From contig UQPB01000007.1 in assembly GCA_900542835.1 (NCBI GenBank), positions 49,841-113,840 of the forward strand: a DNA stretch of 64,000 nt, read 5' to 3'. Each line of letters opens with the position of its first letter. Position 1 is the first letter of the stretch. Both the position numbers and the translations under genes were made by a program. Under the pieces are notes generated by a model. The model saw only the letters and a list, made by a program, of their open reading frames with translations, ran no database searches and was not told where the DNA came from. Positions 44,177 through 54,022 of the stretch are shown one piece after another. This stretch comes from an uncultured Pelosinus sp. (GTDB lineage Bacteria > Bacillota > Negativicutes > Sporomusales > Acetonemataceae).

Positions 44177-45013
44177 TCAATATTGAGGCGTATTTTCTTT
44201 CCAGTTAAGCAATCTGCCTTCCAGGAGGACGAACAGGTAGTTCAGCGAAAGCCCCAGCAGCGAAATCATGAAGGTGGTGGCAAACAGCCGGGGAATTTGA
44301 TAGTTAATCTGCGAGTTAAACACCAGCCAGCCCAGACCGCTGCTGGCGCCGATCATTTCCGAGGCGATCAGCATAAAGAAAGCGACACCGCAGCCCGTCT
44401 GCACTCCGTGAAAGATCTGCGGCGAAGCCGCCGGCAGGATAACCTTGACAAAGAGATCCCGGCCTTCCACTCCCATCGAGCTGGCCGATTTCAGCAGCAG
44501 CGGATCGACCTGCTTAATGCCGGTAATGGTATTGAGCAGAATCGGCCACAGACATACCCAGAAGATCATCGCTACTTTGGAAAATTCACCAATACCGAAC
44601 AAAACAATAAATACCGGAAACAACGAAAAGGGATTGATTTCGGTCAGCAGGCGCAGCAGCGGCGTCATAATCCGCTCCAGTAACCGGAAGCGGCCGCCCA
44701 GCAAAAATCCCAAAGGCACTCCCACCGCCGCCGCCAGCGCGAACCCGGTGATGGCACGGATAAAGCTGACCCTGATATGCTCTAATAAGACACCGCTGAC
44801 GATTAACTCGCCAAGCGTAGCGAGCATAATACTGGGAGCCGCGATAAAGGTTTGCGACAAAAGATCCAGTCTGCTGGCAAGTTCCCAGAGCAGCAGAAAC
44901 AGGACAATAGATAGTTTGTCGACAACGATTTTGGCAGTCGTCCTGCCCAGCCGGCTCCAGCGGGCCGGCTGCCCCGGGCTGGCCGCCGCCGTTTTTTTCA
45001 ACAACGCCTCCAT
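44177..45013 (-). CDS. ABC transporter permease, SsuC/TauC family (second of pair)
   Basis: 278 residues from the ATG at 45013, eight bases after AGGAGG; a GTG nine bases upstream sits on the ribosome site. Six helices, FIAAPSIMLATLGELIVSG, the coupling loop QVDPLLLKSASSMGVEGRDLFVKVILPAASPQI and ASEMIGASSGLGWLVF. It is next to a similar permease (45039-45827), so the importer may be heterodimeric, or two importers may share the binding protein at 43075. Confidence 0.9.
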   Translation of the reverse strand: MEALLKKTAAASPGQPARWSRLGRTTAKIVVDKLSIVLFLLLWELASRLDLLSQTFIAAPSIMLATLGELIVSGVLLEHIRVSFIRAITGFALAAAVGVPLGFLLGGRFRLLERIMTPLLRLLTEINPFSLFPVFIVLFGIGEFSKVAMIFWVCLWPILLNTITGIKQVDPLLLKSASSMGVEGRDLFVKVILPAASPQIFHGVQTGCGVAFFMLIASEMIGASSGLGWLVFNSQINYQIPRLFATTFMISLLGLSLNYLFVLLEGRLLNWKENTPQY

Positions 45014-45038
45014 TAGCGGCACCTCCTGTCATCAGCAG

Positions 45039-45827
45039 TTATTTTTGGGGGCCGGGTACGGCAGCTTGCCAGTCAACGATATTCGCTTCCACGCGGACCA
45101 GCAGCCAGTTGAGCAGCATGCCCAGCGCGGCGATGGTAATCATGGCCGCAAACAGCCGCGGCATAATCGCGTTCATCTCCGAATTGTGCACCAGCCAGCC
45201 CAACCCCGCCTTGGCGCCAATCATTTCAGCCGCAATCAGCATCAGGAAGGCTCTGGTGGCGCCGCTGCGAATACCGGTAAAAATGACCGGCGCCGCTCCC
45301 GGCAGAATCACCTTGAAGAAAATAGTCGCCTTATCAGCGCCAAAGGCGCGGGCACTCTTGACATACAGAGGGTCAATATTGCGGACGCCGACGCTGGTGG
45401 TAAAAAACACCGGCCAGACTGTCGACCAGAATATAATCGCGATTTTGGCGGCTTCGCCGATGCCGAAAAACAGGATAAAGATCGGGAACAGCGCAAAAGC
45501 GTTAATCTGGCCGAACAGGCGGAATAGCGGCCGCAGCTGCTGGGCGGCTGCCGGGAATACCCCGCCCAGCAGGAAGCCCAGCGGAACCGCCAGCGAAATT
45601 GCAGCCAGCAAGCCGATCAGGATCCGCTGCAGGCTGGCGGCGATATGAATAAACAGGGAACCGTCGACAGCCAGTTTGACAATTTCACGCAGCACGTTTG
45701 TCAGCGGCGGAATAAACTGTCCATCGACCACGCCGAGCCGCGGAAAAAATTCCCACGCCAGCAAAAATGCCGCCAGTCCGGATAGGTCGATAAGCCGGTC
45801 AGGCATGCCGGTCAGATAGTCTTTCAT
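45039..45827 (-). CDS. ABC transporter permease, SsuC/TauC family (first of pair)
   Basis: 262 residues, overlapping the NifB stop by four bases and therefore translationally coupled to it. Features: FLLAWEFFPRLGVVDGQFIPPLTNVLREIV, coupling loop NIDPLYVKSARAFGADKATIFFKVILPGAAPVIF and AAEMIGAKAGLGWLVH. Importers of this family carry sulfonates, taurine, nitrate, thiamine precursors and similar small molecules. Tight coupling with a cofactor-building enzyme is unusual and argues that the imported compound is the substrate of the nitrogenase-like reductases. Confidence 0.9.
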   Translation of the reverse strand: MKDYLTGMPDRLIDLSGLAAFLLAWEFFPRLGVVDGQFIPPLTNVLREIVKLAVDGSLFIHIAASLQRILIGLLAAISLAVPLGFLLGGVFPAAAQQLRPLFRLFGQINAFALFPIFILFFGIGEAAKIAIIFWSTVWPVFFTTSVGVRNIDPLYVKSARAFGADKATIFFKVILPGAAPVIFTGIRSGATRAFLMLIAAEMIGAKAGLGWLVHNSEMNAIMPRLFAAMITIAALGMLLNWLLVRVEANIVDWQAAVPGPQK

Positions 45828-47113
45828 CCCGCTTTCACTCCTTTCAGGGCCGCGGCCGCCGCCTCCCGCAAACTGGATACCGCATGCCGCAGACCGGTTT
45901 CGACCGCGTCACAGTATTCGATACTTTGAATTCCCTGCTCAGCCAGCTTTTCTTTCGCATGCTGGCCGATACGCATGGTCAGGACCGCCTGGCAATCCCC
46001 GACCGCCCTGATGGTGGCGTCCCGCCGGTCGTCCTCTGTGCCGCATTCGGCCATGCCGCCGCAGAATTTAGCGACCGGCCGGCGCTCCAGGAGCGTAAAA
46101 TCCCGGCCGTTGCCGCGATAAATGCTGAATTCCTCCGCATGGCCGAAATGCTGGTCAACGCAAGTGCCGTGACGGGAAGTTACCGCAATGGTATACACTT
46201 TTTCCGGCGGTAGCGGCGGCGCTGCCGCCGCCTGCCGGGCGCACATGCGGAATTCGTGGGAGCGGTCTTCGCCCAGCAGGCCGATGGCGTCAGCGCGGCA
46301 CTGCCGGCAGTGCCGCATTTGCTGCAGATCAAGCTGGCAGCGATTCCGCAGCGCATTAACCTCTTTCATGCTGGTCTGGGGAAAGTGCTCGAAGGCGCTG
46401 CCCGCTGCCGGAATCAGCGGCATGATATTGGTAATGAACGCGCCCAGGGCTTTGACCTTTTTAACTACTTCCGGAATATGAGCGTCATTAATCCCCTTGA
46501 TCATCACAATATTGACTTTAACCAAAACACCCCTGCCGGCCAGATACTCGATCCCTGCCAGCTGCCTTGCCAGCAGCAGCTTTGCCGCCGCCTGCCCCTG
46601 AAAATATTGTCCCTGATAAAACACATGCCGGTATATTTTAGCGCCGACAGCCGGATCCAGGGCATTGACGGTAACGGTGACATGGCGGATGCCCAGCGCA
46701 ACAATTTCAGCGGCATAGTCGGGCAGCAGCAGGCCATTGGTCGACAGGCAAAAGATTGCGCCATCATTAATTGCCTTAATCTGTTCGATTGTCTGTCTGG
46801 TTGCAGGCCAATCCGCCAGCGCGTCGCCGGGACCGGCGATGCCGACGACAGTCAGGGCGGCGATTTCCGATTTCACCCATTCATATTTCGCTTTGGCCAG
46901 CTCGGGTGTCAGCACCTCGCTGGTAACGCCGGGCCGGCTTTCATTCACGCAATCGTATTTACGGTTGCAGTAATTGCACTGGATATTACAGCGGGGCGCA
47001 ACCGGCAGATGCATCCGCGCGTATTGATGGTGAGCTTCGGCGGAGTAGCACGGGTGCTTGCTGGTTTGTGCCAGCACATCGGCAGACACGGCATTCGGGC
47101 ATAGGCAACTCAT
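45824..47113 (-). CDS. NifB: radical SAM cluster-assembly enzyme with NifX domain
   Basis: 429 residues from the ATG at 47113, preceded by GGAGGAG. Radical SAM motif C42-x3-C46-x2-C49 (CNIQCNYCNRKYDCVNESRPG is the NifB hallmark region), IAGPGDAL, FCLSTNGLLLPDYA, VNIVMIKGIND, and the C-terminal cysteine pair CRQC. From about residue 320 a NifX-like domain (VTSRHGTCVDQHFGHAEEFSIY) follows, the architecture of classical NifB. It joins iron-sulfur clusters into the carbide-containing NifB cofactor, which would supply the D/K pairs. Only intact NifB of the window. Confidence 0.94.
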   Translation of the reverse strand: MSCLCPNAVSADVLAQTSKHPCYSAEAHHQYARMHLPVAPRCNIQCNYCNRKYDCVNESRPGVTSEVLTPELAKAKYEWVKSEIAALTVVGIAGPGDALADWPATRQTIEQIKAINDGAIFCLSTNGLLLPDYAAEIVALGIRHVTVTVNALDPAVGAKIYRHVFYQGQYFQGQAAAKLLLARQLAGIEYLAGRGVLVKVNIVMIKGINDAHIPEVVKKVKALGAFITNIMPLIPAAGSAFEHFPQTSMKEVNALRNRCQLDLQQMRHCRQCRADAIGLLGEDRSHEFRMCARQAAAAPPLPPEKVYTIAVTSRHGTCVDQHFGHAEEFSIYRGNGRDFTLLERRPVAKFCGGMAECGTEDDRRDATIRAVGDCQAVLTMRIGQHAKEKLAEQGIQSIEYCDAVETGLRHAVSSLREAAAAALKGVKAG

Positions 47114-47137
47114 CGCTTTCATCTCCTCCTGATTGAC

Positions 47138-47188
47138 AAAAGGCTGCAGAACCATTCTGCAGCCTTCAGCGTATTGACTGATCAGCTT
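47138..47188 (-). promoter_or_regulatory. Internal leader element f between nifH and nifB
   Basis: Minus strand: UGA, UCAG-N8-CUGA hairpin (about 47166-47181), then AGGCTGCAGA pairing with TCTGCAGCCT, then TTTTGTC. It sits in the 79-base nifH-nifB gap without a promoter, so it sets how much NifH transcription continues into the rest of the operon. Confidence 0.8.
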
Positions 47189-47192
47189 TTCG

Positions 47193-48068
47193 TTAAATTC
47201 CCGCCGCTTTACTGCGGACTTCCCCGGTCTCCATGGCCAGCAGGTGATCGGCCCATTGTGCCGCCCATTCTCTTAACTCGTTTGTCGTTAGCGGGGAAGG
47301 TACTTTCGACTCTGTCGTTTCGATCACCTTTGTCGCCAGCTTGCTGTATATCTGCGCCTGTTCGGAGGCGGGCGCCGCTTCCACTGAGGTTTTGCCCTGT
47401 AATTCGGCCTGGGTTACCGTCACCGAGCGCGGTACGTATTCGACAACCCGGGTTTTGGTTCTGTCGACAAAGTCGTCGACAATCTCCTTAGCGTAAGGAG
47501 CATTGATTGAATTGGCAATCAGTCCCCCCAGCAGGGCGCCGCCGGAATTGGAATATTTCTGAATGCCTTTGAACAGGTTGTTAGCCGCGTAGATGGCCAT
47601 GAAATCGGCTGACGATACGGTAAACACGTGCTCGGCAATCCCCTCGCGAATAGGAACGGCAAAGCCGCCGCAGACGACGTCGCCGAGAACATCATAAATC
47701 ACGACGTCCAGATCCAGTTCATCATAAACTTTCAATTGTTTCAGCAGTTGCACGGCGGTAATGATTCCCCTGCCGGCACAGCCCACGCCCGGGGCCGGGC
47801 CGCCCGCCTCCACGCAGTAGATGCCGTTAAAGCCCTTAAAGATGACATCTTCAGCCTTGACCTGCGATTTCTCCCGCAAGGTGTCCAGCACAGTGGGAAT
47901 ATAGCTGCCGCCGCGCAGGGTGTTGGTGGAGTCGGCTTTGGGGTCACAGCCGAACTGCATCACCTTATAGCCCTGCTTCGATAACGCGGCGCTGATGTTG
48001 GAGGTGGTGGTGGACTTGCCAATGCCGCCTTTGCCGTAAATTGCGATCTGTTTAATCTTTTTGCTCAT
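47193..48068 (-). CDS. NifH-like ATP-dependent reductase (Fe protein)
   Basis: 291 residues from the ATG at 48068 (AGGAGGAGAAT upstream). P-loop GKGGIGKSTT (about 12-21), switch residues FGCDPKADST, cluster-bridging cysteines C97 (GVGCAGRGI) and C133 (DVVCGGFA), and R100, the site ADP-ribosylated in some NifH proteins. It is a homodimeric [4Fe-4S] protein that delivers electrons to the D/K components and may serve NifB maturation. It is the only such gene here, so it must serve all three D/K pairs. The sequence departs from true NifH at the C-terminus (WAAQWADHLLAMETGEV). Confidence 0.94.
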   Translation of the reverse strand: MSKKIKQIAIYGKGGIGKSTTTSNISAALSKQGYKVMQFGCDPKADSTNTLRGGSYIPTVLDTLREKSQVKAEDVIFKGFNGIYCVEAGGPAPGVGCAGRGIITAVQLLKQLKVYDELDLDVVIYDVLGDVVCGGFAVPIREGIAEHVFTVSSADFMAIYAANNLFKGIQKYSNSGGALLGGLIANSINAPYAKEIVDDFVDRTKTRVVEYVPRSVTVTQAELQGKTSVEAAPASEQAQIYSKLATKVIETTESKVPSPLTTNELREWAAQWADHLLAMETGEVRSKAAGI

Positions 48069-48094
48069 ATTCTCCTCCTGCAAGTTCGAAATAA

Positions 48095-48155
48095 AAAGGC
48101 CAGAGAACTTCCCGGCGGGAATTCTCTGGCCTTCAGTCGGTTGACTAATCAGCCC
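48095..48155 (-). promoter_or_regulatory. Leader element b before nifH
   Basis: Minus strand: UGA, UUAG-N8-CUGA hairpin (48133-48148), then AGGCCAGAGAA pairing exactly with its complement and TTTTTATTT. An alternative upstream pairing UAAUCAG with CUGAUUA would disrupt the small hairpin, a possible switch. Confidence 0.82.
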
Positions 48156-48177
48156 TGATTAAATTATCTTAGTTGGA

Positions 48178-48207
48178 AGTATACAGCAACCTGCAAACAG
48201 ATTGCAA
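48178..48207 (-). promoter_or_regulatory. Promoter of the nifH-initiated operon
   Basis: TTGCAA (48202-48207), 18-base spacer, TATACT (48178-48183) on the minus strand; the transcript start lies about 25 bases before leader b. Confidence 0.7.
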
Positions 48208-48229
48208 GCACTTTTTTAATTTTATCCGG

Positions 48230-48637
48230 CTATATGCCGTCGCCATAGCGGCCGTCAACTTCCTGAACCCGTTTTTTTTCGGTTCTTTCCATCTGCTCGA
48301 CTTTGCCGTTTTCGAGACGGACAATCAATTGCCCGTAGTGTATCTCTCTCAGTTCGGCAATAATCTTGGCCAAAAACGGGTGCGGGTCAGCCTGACCGCT
48401 GCTGCCGCAGCCGGACACTTTGGCTTTGGCCGAGATGATAAATTTCTCCGTCTTCTCAATTTTTACAACACAATTGTCCTGCATGGTTAAAATAATGTAG
48501 CCATACTGAGCGGTACGCAAAAACTGCCCGATAATGTCCGCAACCTGGACAGGTACGGTTTTCTGCTGACCGGTCTGTACGACACTATATCCGCCGCCTG
48601 CAGCTGCAGGCCGTTTTCGATCATGAGAGTTTAGCAT
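48230..48637 (-). CDS. Tandem DUF2292 (YezD-like) protein
   Basis: 135 residues from the ATG at 48637 with AGGAGGG upstream. Two copies of the small YezD/DUF2292 domain: VADIIGQFLRTAQYGYIIL-TMQDNCVVKIEKTEKF (about 32-66) and LAKIIAELREIHYGQLIVR-LENGKVEQMERTEKKR (about 89-123). Single-domain YezD proteins of about 55 residues are found beside sulfur-assimilation genes in Firmicutes; function unknown, perhaps a regulator. A CGCGSS-like cysteine stretch (VSGCGSSG) links the two halves. It lies between leader j and the nifH promoter, inside the island. Confidence 0.8.
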   Translation of the reverse strand: MLNSHDRKRPAAAGGGYSVVQTGQQKTVPVQVADIIGQFLRTAQYGYIILTMQDNCVVKIEKTEKFIISAKAKVSGCGSSGQADPHPFLAKIIAELREIHYGQLIVRLENGKVEQMERTEKKRVQEVDGRYGDGI

Positions 48638-48691
48638 TAACGTCCCTCCTGTCCGCATGGCACAATTCTAAATTAGCCCAAACCGCGCCTG

Positions 48692-48898
48692 TCATGCTTT
48701 ATTCCGGCTGCAGGCCCTGGGGGTAGCAGCCAATCCGGTTAAGGAAAGCCGCCGCGGTGCTCCGCCCGGACACACTTCGACCTGCAAGCGGCCCGGCTGG
48801 CGGCATTTTTCCCTGTTTGCTGCCGGAAACCTCTTCCGCTCTGCCAGAGCCGCCTTTTCCTGATCAAACAGTATACACGCAAATACATAACGGCTCAT
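48692..48898 (-). CDS. Possible small protein of 68 residues
   Basis: ATG at 48898 with GGGAGAGG upstream, directly after the terminator of leader j. The start MSRYVFACILFDQEKAALAERKR looks like a normal structured N-terminus, but from about residue 30 the sequence becomes arginine/proline rich without clear pattern, as if out of frame. It could be a frame-shifted remnant of a longer gene or an expressed short peptide. Family unknown. Confidence 0.4.
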   Translation of the reverse strand: MSRYVFACILFDQEKAALAERKRFPAANREKCRQPGRLQVEVCPGGAPRRLSLTGLAATPRACSRNKA

Positions 48899-48955
48899 TG
48901 CACACCTCTCCCGCCTTTCGTCTAAACGCCATTCAAAGCAACCGGCAAAATAAAA

Positions 48956-49017
48956 GAGGCCGGTTTACCGTTATAACAAGCATAACAGTTAAACCAAGCC
49001 TCCGGTATCTCCGGTCA
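48956..49017 (-). promoter_or_regulatory. Leader element j with long upstream structured leader
   Basis: Minus strand: UGA, CCGG-N5-CCGG hairpin (49002-49014), then AGGC opening a long stem (GGTTTA and GTTAT blocks pairing with their complements, 48956-49001) and TTTTATTTTG. About 150 further bases separate it from a TTGACA promoter near 49186, and these contain extra hairpins (CAGCG/CGCTG, ACGG/CCGT). Ahead of the small ORF and double-DUF2292 gene. Confidence 0.75.
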
Positions 49018-49165
49018 ACTTCGAATCGGAAATCAGGGTACGGACATTATCCCCGTCAGATCGCCCCGATAGACTGCGCTATTCGCTTTGGTAACCGCTG
49101 ATTAAAGAAACAGCGGGGATACGCTGTGTGAATTAATCAGTGGTTAGGTATAAGTGATATTATTA

Positions 49166-49191
49166 TTGCACAGATAAAATTCCCATGTCAA
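49166..49191 (-). promoter_or_regulatory. Probable promoter of the DUF2292 transcript
   Basis: TTGACA (49186-49191) followed after 18-20 bases by an AATAAT/TAATAA stretch on the minus strand, beyond the end of the upstream ABC ATPase gene. Confidence 0.5.
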
Positions 49192-49237
49192 TAGCCAATA
49201 TTTGTTATTGTCCGGCCGCGCTGGCGCTGCATCCGCC

Positions 49238-50110
49238 TCACAATTCGGCGGACGCGGCAATCGATTCGGCAATATTGACAGAGCCCTGCTGCGCGGCATT
49301 GGCGACAGACTCGGTTTGCAGCAATTCCCAGATTTTATGCCTGATCCAGCCAAATTCGGCTGACGAGCGGGTGCCGTCCCGCGGCCGCGGCAGGTTGATC
49401 TCGACAAGGGCCTTAATCGTGCCCGGATTTGCCGTCATCACCGCCACCCGGTCGGACAGAAATACGGCTTCATCAATCGAATGGGTGACGAAAACAATCG
49501 TTTTTTGCGTCTTTTCCCAGATACGCAGCAATTCCTCCTGCAGGTTTTCCCGCGTCTGGGCGTCAAGCGCGGCAAACGGTTCATCCATCAGCAGCACGCC
49601 GGGATCGTAGGCCAGTGCCCGGGCAATGGCCACCCGCTGCTTCATACCGCCGGACAGTTCATGCGGATAGCGGTCGGCGAAATTTTGCAGCCCCACCAGT
49701 TCCAGATAGCGCTGGCTGATTGCCTGCCGCTCCGTCGCCGCTACTTTCTTGATCTCCAGACCAAACTCCACGTTCTTACGCACAGTCCGCCAGGGGAAAA
49801 GTGCGTAGCCCTGCATGACAAAGCCCCTGTCCAGCGCCGGACCGTTTATTACCTGTCCGTCGATACGGATTTCGCCGGCACTGGGATGGGCCAGCCCGGC
49901 AAGCATATCTAAAAAAGTGGATTTGCCGCAGCCGCTGGGGCCGAGAATAGCCAGAAACTCGCCGGTCCTGACATCAAGATCCAGATGCTTTATCGCCTCA
50001 AATTCCGTAACCGCGCCGTCCTCCTGCCGCCGGATCGGATAGACCTGCCGGATATTGCGGGCAACAATTTTGCTCTCCCTGCCAGCCGTTTGTATGGGTG
50101 CGCTCGTCAT
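49238..50110 (-). CDS. ABC ATPase, SsuB/TauB family
   Basis: 290 residues. Walker A LGPSGCGKST, Q-loop GFVMQGYALFPWRTVRKNVEFG, signature LSGGMKQRVAIARAL and Walker B VLLMDEPFAALDAQTREN, followed by VTHSIDEAVFLSDRVAVM. Slightly longer than usual at both ends. It stands at the end of the operon after cysK, with no permease beside it, while three permease/binding-protein sets in the island lack an ATPase. It is therefore a good candidate for an ATPase shared by several importers. Confidence 0.92.
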   Translation of the reverse strand: MTSAPIQTAGRESKIVARNIRQVYPIRRQEDGAVTEFEAIKHLDLDVRTGEFLAILGPSGCGKSTFLDMLAGLAHPSAGEIRIDGQVINGPALDRGFVMQGYALFPWRTVRKNVEFGLEIKKVAATERQAISQRYLELVGLQNFADRYPHELSGGMKQRVAIARALAYDPGVLLMDEPFAALDAQTRENLQEELLRIWEKTQKTIVFVTHSIDEAVFLSDRVAVMTANPGTIKALVEINLPRPRDGTRSSAEFGWIRHKIWELLQTESVANAAQQGSVNIAESIAASAEL

Positions 50111-50137
50111 GCGGCTTCCTCCTTTTTACTGCTGAAT

Positions 50138-51067
<930 letters not shown>

Positions 51068-51095
51068 ATGCATTCACTCCTATTCTGGTGCTTAC

Positions 51096-52622
51096 TTAGC
51101 CTTCACTGAGCGATACCGGCGCGTCGGTGTCGTCAATATAGGAAAATGGATCCTGTTCATACCAGTGCTTGTAATAAGGCAGGCGTACATTATCCCCCAA
51201 ATTGCGGTTAAACGAGGGATTGCGCAAGATCCGGGCCAGCCGTCTGGCAAACTCGAATACGCCGGTATAACCGAGGAACAACTGGCTTTGATGAAACAGC
51301 GGCGCAACCGGTATTCCCTGCTTTGCTGCCCAGGCATTGGTTCCCGTATGGCCGATATACAAATCGGGTTTTAATTTCTGATTAAGATTGGCTTGCTCAA
51401 ACGGCTGTCCGGTTGCGACATTAAAAGGAATCTTTTCGATGATGGCCTGTTCGCCCAGCATCTCATCGCCAAACTGATCGTAATGGTACGCCCGCAGGCC
51501 CACCACCTCAAAGCCCAGATAGTCGAACAGCTCCGCGTTGGCGACCACCCGGATCTCGCCGCCGCCGATCAGTACCCGTTTGCCCTTGAACAGCGGCCGG
51601 TACGGCGCCAAAGCCTCCTCAAGCAGACGGGTCTCTTCCGCAATGTAACGTTCCGCTTCCGCTTCGACGCCAAAGAATTTGGCAATATCCAGAATCCAGC
51701 GATTGGTATATTTAACGCCGATCGGAATCGTCCGCAGCAGGTAGGGAATCTGATTTTTCTCTTTTAAATGTTCGACAAAGTAATCGTCATGGGTGGCGCA
51801 AATGCTGATATTCAACGCCGCCTGCGTCGCCTGGCGGAAGTCGTCGGGATGGGCGTAGCAAGGCAGGATGTTCAGATTCAGGCCAAACGGCTTAAGTAGC
51901 CTTACCAGTTCATATTCATCGACCCGGCTCATCGACGATACATTCAGGACATTAACGGTGCGGCTGATGCGGATTTTTTCCTGCAGCGCAGCCAGCTCAT
52001 CAACCGGCTGCCGTTCGTCTGGCGGCAGCGGCTCAATCAGATTGCGCAAAATCCCATGATACACGGCGTCATAAGCACTGGCCTGTACTTTGGTTTTAAA
52101 TCCTTCGCAATGCACCGGTACAATCCTGGCACTGACTTCTTTCTGCGCCTGTTCGACGACGCTGTCAATGTCGTCGCCGATAATCGCCGGCACACAGCTG
52201 TTGACAATCACAATCGCGCTGGGGCGGAATTCCTTCTCCGCGTGCAGAATGGCCTCGCGCAGATTGGCTTCACCGCCGCCGATTACCGAGGTCTCACCCA
52301 GATTGGTATTCAGCCACAGCAGGCCGCGGGCGCTCTGCTCCCGCTCCTGCTTGAAGCCTTTATTGACACCGGCGATAGCCAGGCCGGCGCCGCCGCAGCC
52401 GAGCGGGCCATGGACGATGACCACCACATCCCGGATCGTATTGATAATCGCCAAACTCAAATTTAACTGGCAGCCCTGGGTTTGGGCGAATTTCCGCTTA
52501 ACGCCGTTAAGGCAGCCCTTCTTCGATTTTTCCACCAGATTGCCGCAGGAGCCGCCATAAGCCGTGCAGGTCCGCAGTCTGTCATCGCGTACAGGCGGTA
52601 CTTTATCACGAATATAATCCAC
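51096..52622 (-). CDS. Nitrogenase-like alpha subunit D3 (NifD/E-like)
   Basis: 508 residues. Cluster cysteines C51 (TQGCQLN), C76 (VHGPLGCGG) and C143 (VNSCVPAIIGDD). C275 (ISICATHDDYFVEHLKEKNQIPY) aligns with NifD Cys275, and here H444 in PLFHQSQLFLGYTG lies where NifD has His442, unlike D1 and D2. An extra N-terminal cysteine cluster (RTCTAYGGSCGNL, KKGCLNG) is also present. It follows K3 (order K-D, reversed relative to the other pairs) and precedes cysK. A scaffold (NifE-like) or a distinct reductase are both possible. Confidence 0.87.
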   Translation of the reverse strand: MDYIRDKVPPVRDDRLRTCTAYGGSCGNLVEKSKKGCLNGVKRKFAQTQGCQLNLSLAIINTIRDVVVIVHGPLGCGGAGLAIAGVNKGFKQEREQSARGLLWLNTNLGETSVIGGGEANLREAILHAEKEFRPSAIVIVNSCVPAIIGDDIDSVVEQAQKEVSARIVPVHCEGFKTKVQASAYDAVYHGILRNLIEPLPPDERQPVDELAALQEKIRISRTVNVLNVSSMSRVDEYELVRLLKPFGLNLNILPCYAHPDDFRQATQAALNISICATHDDYFVEHLKEKNQIPYLLRTIPIGVKYTNRWILDIAKFFGVEAEAERYIAEETRLLEEALAPYRPLFKGKRVLIGGGEIRVVANAELFDYLGFEVVGLRAYHYDQFGDEMLGEQAIIEKIPFNVATGQPFEQANLNQKLKPDLYIGHTGTNAWAAKQGIPVAPLFHQSQLFLGYTGVFEFARRLARILRNPSFNRNLGDNVRLPYYKHWYEQDPFSYIDDTDAPVSLSEG

Positions 52623-52639
52623 CGTTAGCCCTCCTTTTT

Positions 52640-53980
52640 TTATCGGTTCTGCACCAGTATCGTGGCAATATCTTCGATCAAAGTCAGGGAGCCTTCATAA
52701 CCGAGATAGGCCCGGTCAAGCACGACGCGATTGGACACCGGATAGGCGATGCTTAGATGCGGCGCTTTGATCGATTCCGCGAATTCCCGGTCCAGGCTGC
52801 TGCCAAACACGAACGCCGGGCTGAACGCGTCATAATAACGCGAATTCTGGTTGCGGGGCCATAGCCGGCTGAGATGCTTAGCTGCGGCCGAGGTATCGGT
52901 ATCAAACACCACCTGCGGCCTGACGCCGGATTGAAAGCCGGTGAACCGCTGTTCCACCCGCTGCTTTTCCGTATCGTCAAGGATATCGGTGACGATCACC
53001 AGCTCCGGCAGCCAGCCAAAATCATCGGCGATAAAGCGGGCAATCGCCTGCGCATAATTCGCATCGGCAATCACCACGCTGTAACGCTGAAAATCAAGAT
53101 CATTATAGACATCGGCCAGCCGTTCGGCATAGCTGTAATACCGCTGCTGCTCCTTGACAATGATTTTATCAATAAATTTTTTTTCAATGCCGAGGGCAGC
53201 GCCAATTTGCCGCAGGAATTGGGCGCAGCCGCTGGGGCCGATCGGCAGCGGCGCGACAATATAGGGTACGTCGTGAATTTCCTGAAAAACTTCTGCCGGC
53301 TGAATGCCGTATATATCGGATACAACGATATTCAAGCTGGCAGCTGCCGCCTGTTTAAGATTAGCCAGCGTTTCTCCCTCGCCGAAAAACGTATTCACCT
53401 GATAACCCAGTTTGCCGATTAATCGCATCAACGCGTTTAGATTACCTTTCCAAAACACATCCTGTACCGGCACCAGGCCGAATAAATTAACCAGCTGTTT
53501 ATTCTTGACCGGACTCGGCTCGACAAATTCAGCGAACAGCTTGCTGAGAACAATGTCATAGCCTTTATAGGAATTTCCCTTGAAGCCGCCGGTTTCAGCG
53601 CCGAAAACCGGCTTGCCCTGCTGGCGGAAGCGTTTGGCCACTGCCACCGCGTCATCGCCGATCAGGTCGACCATACAGCCGGTAACGACAAAGTACAAAT
53701 CGGCGTCGACAATCTCAAGCGTACTGGCAATTTGTTCCGCCAAACGCTCCTCACCGCCAAACACAATATCCCGTTCGTAAATATTGGAACTGGGAAGCGC
53801 CTGACCGGCGCAGTAGCCGCTGCCCAGATAGCCGGCAGCGCCATTGAGCGCATTGGCAAAATTGCCGCCGCAGCCGGGAGAGGAATGTAAAATTGATACA
53901 GCCCGCGGCAACGCTTTTAAGGTTGCCACCGCGCCACCCATTGTACACAGATAACGCGGTCTTTCAATAAATTTACTCAT
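52640..53980 (-). CDS. Nitrogenase-like beta subunit K3 (NifK/N-like)
   Basis: 446 residues. C12 (YLCTMGG), C37 (HSSPGCGGN) and C102 (VVTGCMVDLIGDD) are the beta-side cluster ligands; ETGGFKGNSYKGYD and YLGYEGSLTLIEDI close the usual motifs. It is clearly more divergent from K1 and K2 than those are from each other. Gene order is K3 then D3, 17 bases apart. It is preceded by internal attenuator e, which overlaps the end of the decayed NifB gene. Confidence 0.87.
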   Translation of the reverse strand: MSKFIERPRYLCTMGGAVATLKALPRAVSILHSSPGCGGNFANALNGAAGYLGSGYCAGQALPSSNIYERDIVFGGEERLAEQIASTLEIVDADLYFVVTGCMVDLIGDDAVAVAKRFRQQGKPVFGAETGGFKGNSYKGYDIVLSKLFAEFVEPSPVKNKQLVNLFGLVPVQDVFWKGNLNALMRLIGKLGYQVNTFFGEGETLANLKQAAAASLNIVVSDIYGIQPAEVFQEIHDVPYIVAPLPIGPSGCAQFLRQIGAALGIEKKFIDKIIVKEQQRYYSYAERLADVYNDLDFQRYSVVIADANYAQAIARFIADDFGWLPELVIVTDILDDTEKQRVEQRFTGFQSGVRPQVVFDTDTSAAAKHLSRLWPRNQNSRYYDAFSPAFVFGSSLDREFAESIKAPHLSIAYPVSNRVVLDRAYLGYEGSLTLIEDIATILVQNR

Positions 53981-54022
53981 CCACTTGCCTCCGTAAGTCT
54001 GACTTTATAGCGGCTAAAAAAG

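Noticed and set aside
48956..49165. Long leader j as a TPP or molybdenum-cofactor riboswitch
   Set aside because: It has a GGGGATAATG-like stretch reminiscent of TPP leaders, but the CUGAGA and ACCUGAUCUGG parts are missing, and the Moco core is not recognisable.
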